The translations under genes and the position numbers were made by a program. DNA of 64,000 bases from PUPG01 sp031323845 (lineage in GTDB: Bacteria > Bacteroidota > Bacteroidia > Bacteroidales > UBA7960). The notes under the pieces were generated by a model. That model worked only from the letters and a program-made list of their open reading frames with translations, had not been told where the DNA came from and ran no database searches. This document shows, in pieces, positions 60,300 through 64,000 of the stretch (positions are counted from its first letter, which is position 1; each line of letters opens with the position of its first letter). Location: the NCBI GenBank assembly GCA_031323845.1, contig JAVIYP010000001.1, forward strand, positions 1 through 64,000, in the 5' to 3' direction.

Positions 60300-61010
60300 A
60301 TGTTATTTTCTTTGTTATTCCAGCTTCAATCGGGTGGAGAGATAGCCCTGGCTGATACAATTGCGTTATCCGCTGCAGAAGAGTTTGAGACGCTGAGCAT
60401 CTGGAACCTGATGTTGAAGGGCGGAATAGTTATGATACCTCTGGCTATTCTGTCTGTTGTGGCGATTTATATTTTTATTGAGAGGTATTTTGCCATAAGC
60501 AGGGCATCAGGTGAGGAAACCAACTTTATGAATAATATCCGCGATTTTATTCATAATGGCCGTATAGACTCTGCGAAATCACTCTGCCGTAACAATCAGT
60601 CGCCCATCTCCAGGATGATTGCCAAGGGCATTGTCCGGATCGGGAGGCCGTTGACCGACATCAATGCTGCCATTGAAAATGTTGGCAAGCTTGAAATTGC
60701 ACAACTGGAAAAAAACATTGCCGTGTTGGCCACGGTGGCAGGTGCAGCACCCATGCTTGGTTTTCTTGGTACGGTTATAGGAATGGTTAGGGCATTCTAT
60801 AATATGTCGATGGCCGGGCCGAACATTGATATAAGCCTGCTTGCCGGAGGTATTTACGAAGCTATGATAACCACCATTACCGGCCTTACCGTGGGTATTA
60901 TCGCCTACATCTGCTACAATATTCTTGTAGCACGTATAGAAAAAGTGGTGTTTATGCTGGAAGCCAGGGCCACTGAATTTATGGACCTCCTGCACGAACC
61001 AGCATCCTAA
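60300..61010 (+). CDS. exbB: ExbB/TolQ/MotA-family proton channel protein
   Basis: The 236-residue protein has an N-terminal helix (LMLKGGIVMIPLAILSVVAI), a cytoplasmic loop (GRIDSAKSLCRNNQSPISRM) and two C-terminal helices with the family signature: AAPMLGFLGTVIGMVRAF and IYEAMITTITGLTVGIIAYI. It forms the proton-driven motor with ExbD and TonB. The three genes are contiguous (12 bases, then none, between them), so this is one operon, and it could energise the SusC transporter encoded 32 kb away. Confidence 0.93.
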   Translation: MLFSLLFQLQSGGEIALADTIALSAAEEFETLSIWNLMLKGGIVMIPLAILSVVAIYIFIERYFAISRASGEETNFMNNIRDFIHNGRIDSAKSLCRNNQSPISRMIAKGIVRIGRPLTDINAAIENVGKLEIAQLEKNIAVLATVAGAAPMLGFLGTVIGMVRAFYNMSMAGPNIDISLLAGGIYEAMITTITGLTVGIIAYICYNILVARIEKVVFMLEARATEFMDLLHEPAS

Positions 61011-61022
61011 TACAGCGATATT

Positions 61023-61439
61023 ATGGCCATAAAAGCAAGAAATACGCGCAATGTCCAGTTTAACATGGCCTCCATGTCGGACCTGGTTTTTTTGTTGTTG
61101 ATCTTTTTCATGCTGACATCGACGCTGATTGCACCCAGCGCCATCAAGCTGTTGCTGCCCTCAAGCGACAGCCGTACCATGTCGCCCCAGACGGTTACCG
61201 TTTACCTGGATGCTTCAAGACAATTGTACCTCGAAGACCAGGCTGTTGACCTCGAAGGTCTGCAACTGGGCCTTATCCAGAGCCTTGACGGCCACACGGA
61301 AGCTTCTGTGGTTCTCAGGTCAGATCAGTCAGTTCCGGTGCAATATGTCGTGGATGTCATTGATGTCGTTGAAAAGATCAACAGCAGGTATAATGTCAAA
61401 CACAAAGTCATCCTGGCCACTCAGCCGCACAGCAGATAA
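61023..61439 (+). CDS. exbD: ExbD/TolR-family protein
   Basis: The 138-residue protein has one N-terminal helix, SMSDLVFLLLIFFMLTSTLI, which carries the essential membrane Asp of the family, and a periplasmic domain (VTVYLDASRQLYLEDQ, VVLRSDQSVPVQYVVDVID). It couples proton flow to TonB. Its stop TAA is followed directly by the tonB ATG. Confidence 0.93.
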   Translation: MAIKARNTRNVQFNMASMSDLVFLLLIFFMLTSTLIAPSAIKLLLPSSDSRTMSPQTVTVYLDASRQLYLEDQAVDLEGLQLGLIQSLDGHTEASVVLRSDQSVPVQYVVDVIDVVEKINSRYNVKHKVILATQPHSR

Positions 61440-62255
61440 ATGGAAGCACACAACAGAAAAGACCGTAACAGGGCCATATTGGGCACGATAATCTTTCATG
61501 CCGTGCTCGTGTTATGCTTTCTTTTGTTTGGTCTTTCTACGCCTTTACCCTTGCCCGAAGAACATGGAGTCATAGTATCTCTGGGCTATTTTGACGAGGG
61601 CATGGGTCAGGCACAGCCGCTGTCGGCATCGCCGCCGGTGCCACAGTCGCCGCCGTCGAGGCCGGTGCAACAGCCTGACCAGGTGGTTACACAAAGCACA
61701 CAAGAGTCCGTCGCCCTTCCTGAAGAGACAGCCGCCCGTATTTCCGACCGGGAGCTCCCCGAGTCGGAACGACATGACATCATGCCTGAACCTGAAGAGG
61801 CTGTTGAAATACCTGAGGAAGAAGTTGTGCCACAGCCCGACCCGAGGGCTTTATTCCCGGGACGTGACCAGCGGGCTACCGACAGGCAGGATCACGGTGA
61901 AACGGAAATTGCCGGCAACCAGGGACGTCCTGAAGGCGTTATTGGCGCCGATGATCCCTGGGGAGCAGGAGCTGGAAACGGTATCGAAGTTAACCTCACC
62001 GACAGACGACCAAACTTTTTGCCCCGGCCCGAATATACAACCCTGTCAACGGGCAGAGTGGTCGTTCAGATCACCGTCAACAGGCAGGGACAGGTTATCC
62101 GTGCAACAGCAGGGGCACGGGGAACAACAACCACCGACAGAACACTGCACAGACATGCCGAAGAAGCTGCACGCAGGGCACGCTTCGATGTGAAACCCGA
62201 CGCCCCGGAGGAACAGACAGGTACCATCACCTATAACTTTATCCGCCTTAACTAG
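61440..62255 (+). CDS. tonB: TonB-family energy transducer
   Basis: The 271-residue protein has an N-terminal helix (ILGTIIFHAVLVLCFLLFG), a long Pro/Glu-rich spacer (residues about 60-140; PPVPQSPPSRP, EPEEAVEIPEEEVVPQPD) and a C-terminal domain with GRVVVQITVNRQGQVIRATA and EEAARRARFDVKPDAP. It spans the periplasm to touch TonB boxes of outer-membrane transporters. It is the third gene of the exbB operon. Its stop region overlaps the possible GTG start of folC, but the chosen folC ATG is 14 bases on. Confidence 0.9.
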   Translation: MEAHNRKDRNRAILGTIIFHAVLVLCFLLFGLSTPLPLPEEHGVIVSLGYFDEGMGQAQPLSASPPVPQSPPSRPVQQPDQVVTQSTQESVALPEETAARISDRELPESERHDIMPEPEEAVEIPEEEVVPQPDPRALFPGRDQRATDRQDHGETEIAGNQGRPEGVIGADDPWGAGAGNGIEVNLTDRRPNFLPRPEYTTLSTGRVVVQITVNRQGQVIRATAGARGTTTTDRTLHRHAEEAARRARFDVKPDAPEEQTGTITYNFIRLN

Positions 62256-62269
62256 TGGTAGTGCTCCCG

Positions 62270-63568
62270 ATGAGTTACGAACAAACCCTGAACTACCTGT
62301 ATCAGCAGCTTCCGATGTACCAGCGCATCGGGCCCGCCGCCTACAAGGCTAACCTCGACAATACGCTTGCCCTGGCTGACTACCTGAATCATCCTGAAAA
62401 GAAATTCAAAAGCATTCATATTGCAGGAACTAACGGCAAAGGTTCCGTGGCACACATGCTCGCCTCAGTATTGCAGGAGGCCGGCTACAAAACCGGGCTG
62501 GCAACCTCGCCGCACCTGCGCGACTTTCGCGAAAGAATAAAAATAAACGGCCATCTCATCCCTGAAAAGGAAATCATAGGTTTTGTCAATAAACATAAGA
62601 CCTTTTTTGAAAAGATCAAGCCCTCTTTCTTTGAAATGGCCATGGCGCTGACCTTTGATTATTTTGCGAAACAACATGTGGACCTTGCCGTGGTAGAGAC
62701 CGGTCTTGGCGGAAGGCTCGACTCTTCGAACATCATCACGCCTGAACTATCGGTGATCACCAACATCGGCCTTGACCACATGCATCTGCTTGGTGATACC
62801 CTGGAAAAGATTGCCGCTGAAAAATCCGGCATCATCAAAACCCATATTCCGGTGGTGATCGGAAGAACACAGTACGAAGTGCAACATGTTTTTGAAGACA
62901 TGGCACAAAAGAACAGCGCACCGCTGATTATGGCCGAAAAACTTTTTCAGATAAAGAGTATTGAAAGTTGTGTAACGAATAACGCGGATGCTCTAAAGGT
63001 GTGCCTTATGGATCACCAGCGGAAGGAAAAGGAGTTTACACTTGATGTTTGCGGAACCTACCAGGCTGAGAACCTTGTTACGGTTTTGGCGGCGATTCAT
63101 ACGCTTAACGCTTACAAAGGATTTACCATCGACGGGCAATCGGTTGAAAAAGGAGTGCGCAATGTAAAACGCAATACCGGCTTATTGGGCAGGTGGCAAC
63201 GGATTTCGCGAAGCCCGGACGTTATTTGTGATGCTGCCCACAATGAGGATGGAATGGATTATGTAGTCAGGCAGATTCATTCTGCACCGCATGAACGCCT
63301 GCATATGGTGATCGGTATGGTGGATGACAAAGAGCGTTCCGGGATCATGAAACTGCTGCCCAAAAATGCAGTGTATTATTTTTGCCGGCCTGCTGTTCCG
63401 AGAGGCCTTGATGAAAAGAAACTTGCTAATGAGGCTCTTTCGTTTGGCTTATCCGGCAAGGCATACAGCTCTGTTCCGAATGCACTGGCTGCAGCCAGAA
63501 ATGAGGCCGGTTCCGGTGATCTTATTTTTGTAGGCGGAAGTACTTTTGTTGTTGCAGAGGTGGTCTGA
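62270..63568 (+). CDS. folC: Folylpolyglutamate synthase/dihydrofolate synthase
   Basis: Start at MSYEQTLNYLYQQLPMYQ (432 residues); an in-frame GTG 15 bases upstream overlaps the tonB stop. Motifs are HIAGTNGKGSVAHMLASVLQ (ATP loop), TSPHLRDFRERIKING, VVETGLGGRLDSSN, TNIGLDHMHLLGDTLEKIAAEK and DAAHNEDGM in the Mur-ligase C-terminal domain. It adds glutamate to folates and makes dihydrofolate. It may be cotranscribed with the tonB operon. It converges with the DUF4168 gene. Confidence 0.95.
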   Translation: MSYEQTLNYLYQQLPMYQRIGPAAYKANLDNTLALADYLNHPEKKFKSIHIAGTNGKGSVAHMLASVLQEAGYKTGLATSPHLRDFRERIKINGHLIPEKEIIGFVNKHKTFFEKIKPSFFEMAMALTFDYFAKQHVDLAVVETGLGGRLDSSNIITPELSVITNIGLDHMHLLGDTLEKIAAEKSGIIKTHIPVVIGRTQYEVQHVFEDMAQKNSAPLIMAEKLFQIKSIESCVTNNADALKVCLMDHQRKEKEFTLDVCGTYQAENLVTVLAAIHTLNAYKGFTIDGQSVEKGVRNVKRNTGLLGRWQRISRSPDVICDAAHNEDGMDYVVRQIHSAPHERLHMVIGMVDDKERSGIMKLLPKNAVYYFCRPAVPRGLDEKKLANEALSFGLSGKAYSSVPNALAAARNEAGSGDLIFVGGSTFVVAEVV

Positions 63569-63580
63569 ACAACCTGGAGA

Positions 63581-64000
63581 TCAATTGTTTTCTTCCTGCT
63601 TGAGTCTTTCCTCTTCAAGCTTACGCTCAGCTTCGCGTCTTCTTTCTTCCAGTATTCTCTCCCTGGCTCTTTCTCTTGCAAGATGCGTGATATATTGCTG
63701 CAGATCTCTGTCGCGACGAAACTCCATCAATATGGCACGGTATTGCTGCATACTGAAATCGTATTCATCAACAACCATCTGAATCATACCTTGGGTCTCT
63801 CTCTGGATTTGAGTCACCTGAGGTGCTGCAGCATTGAATGCTTCAATTTCTTCTGCTGAAAACACACCACCATCCAGTGCACCCATTTGTGCGGCCCGGG
63901 AAATTTGCTGAAAACGATCATGTGTTAAACCAAAACTTTCGACAGCTTCACTGATCCTCTCCTGTGATTGACGGTTTATGGCGCTGACTTCCTGGTTGGT
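63581..64000 (-). CDS. DUF4168-domain protein, partial
   Basis: The right edge cuts the N-terminal part; 139 residues remain. They read as one DUF4168 domain: an AINRQSQERISEAVESFGLT stretch, QISRAAQMGALDGGVFSAEE, then FNAAAPQVTQIQRETQGMIQ and FSMQQYRAILMEFRRDRDLQ. The domain is followed by a strongly charged coiled tail (ARERARERILEERRREAERK). Members are usually exported through a signal peptide; that part is outside the window. Function unknown. Confidence 0.75.
   Translation of the reverse strand, partial: TNQEVSAINRQSQERISEAVESFGLTHDRFQQISRAAQMGALDGGVFSAEEIEAFNAAAPQVTQIQRETQGMIQMVVDEYDFSMQQYRAILMEFRRDRDLQQYITHLARERARERILEERRREAERKLEEERLKQEENN

Overview
The window looks like a chromosomal segment of a Bacteroidota member, probably of the Bacteroidales/Marinilabiliales type. 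Support comes from a SusC/SusD pair, a DUF4831 lipoprotein, the alternative complex III (Act) plus caa3 oxidase run, frequent TAnnTTTG-type -7 boxes, A-rich rather than Shine-Dalgarno-like sequence before starts, and many short dispersed intergenic repeats. No rRNA, tRNA or CRISPR array was seen.

Layout. (1) 1-409: 5' part of an AGCS-type Na+/amino-acid symporter gene. (2) 786-29787: one long run of minus-strand genes that reads as a polysaccharide utilisation locus (PUL). In transcription order it holds a ROK regulator, SusC, SusD, a DUF4623 surface lipoprotein, a GHL10 lipoprotein, a DUF5009 (HGSNAT-like) membrane acetyltransferase, an inserted GxxExxY cassette, a second GHL10 lipoprotein, a permease, a hydantoinase-A-like protein, a degenerate FAD-type protein, NanE, an FAD oxidoreductase, a phosphohexomutase, a HAD phosphatase/mutase, a GH38-like protein and a GH94 phosphorylase. 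A second, divergent ROK protein lies at 30018-31157. (3) 31175-39230: mostly housekeeping genes (hemW, xerD, a Yip1-like protein, an M23 peptidase, kdsA, a TsaC/YciO protein) and one unrecognised secreted protein. (4) 39224-52511: an uninterrupted respiratory run, actABCDEF - sco - coxA - coxC - coxD - coxB - ctaB. (5) 53011-64000: DoxX, GNAT-nitrilase fusion, SDR, DUF4831, PepE, YrbL-like protein, GAPDH, ExbB-ExbD-TonB, FolC and a partial DUF4168 protein.

How it fits together. SusCD and the surface lipoproteins would bind and import a glycan. The GHL10 proteins and the GH38-like protein would trim it. The GH94 phosphorylase would release a sugar 1-phosphate for the phosphohexomutase, while NanE points to an N-acetylhexosamine branch. 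The role of the hydantoinase-like/FAD/NanE/FAD block is unknown and is the most novel metabolic feature. The Act complex and caa3 oxidase give an aerobic quinol-to-oxygen chain, and ExbBD-TonB could energise TonB-dependent uptake of the SusC type.

Most worth a second look: a GH38 homologue whose zinc-binding nucleophile position is Phe; the compact hydantoinase/FAD/NanE/FAD block; a modular intergenic repeat family found at five loci, one copy of which encodes the C-terminus of the GH38-like protein; and a GxxExxY gene framed by oppositely oriented CACAGAG/CTCTGTG repeats, with a gene-less hairpin of the same repeat 4 kb away.
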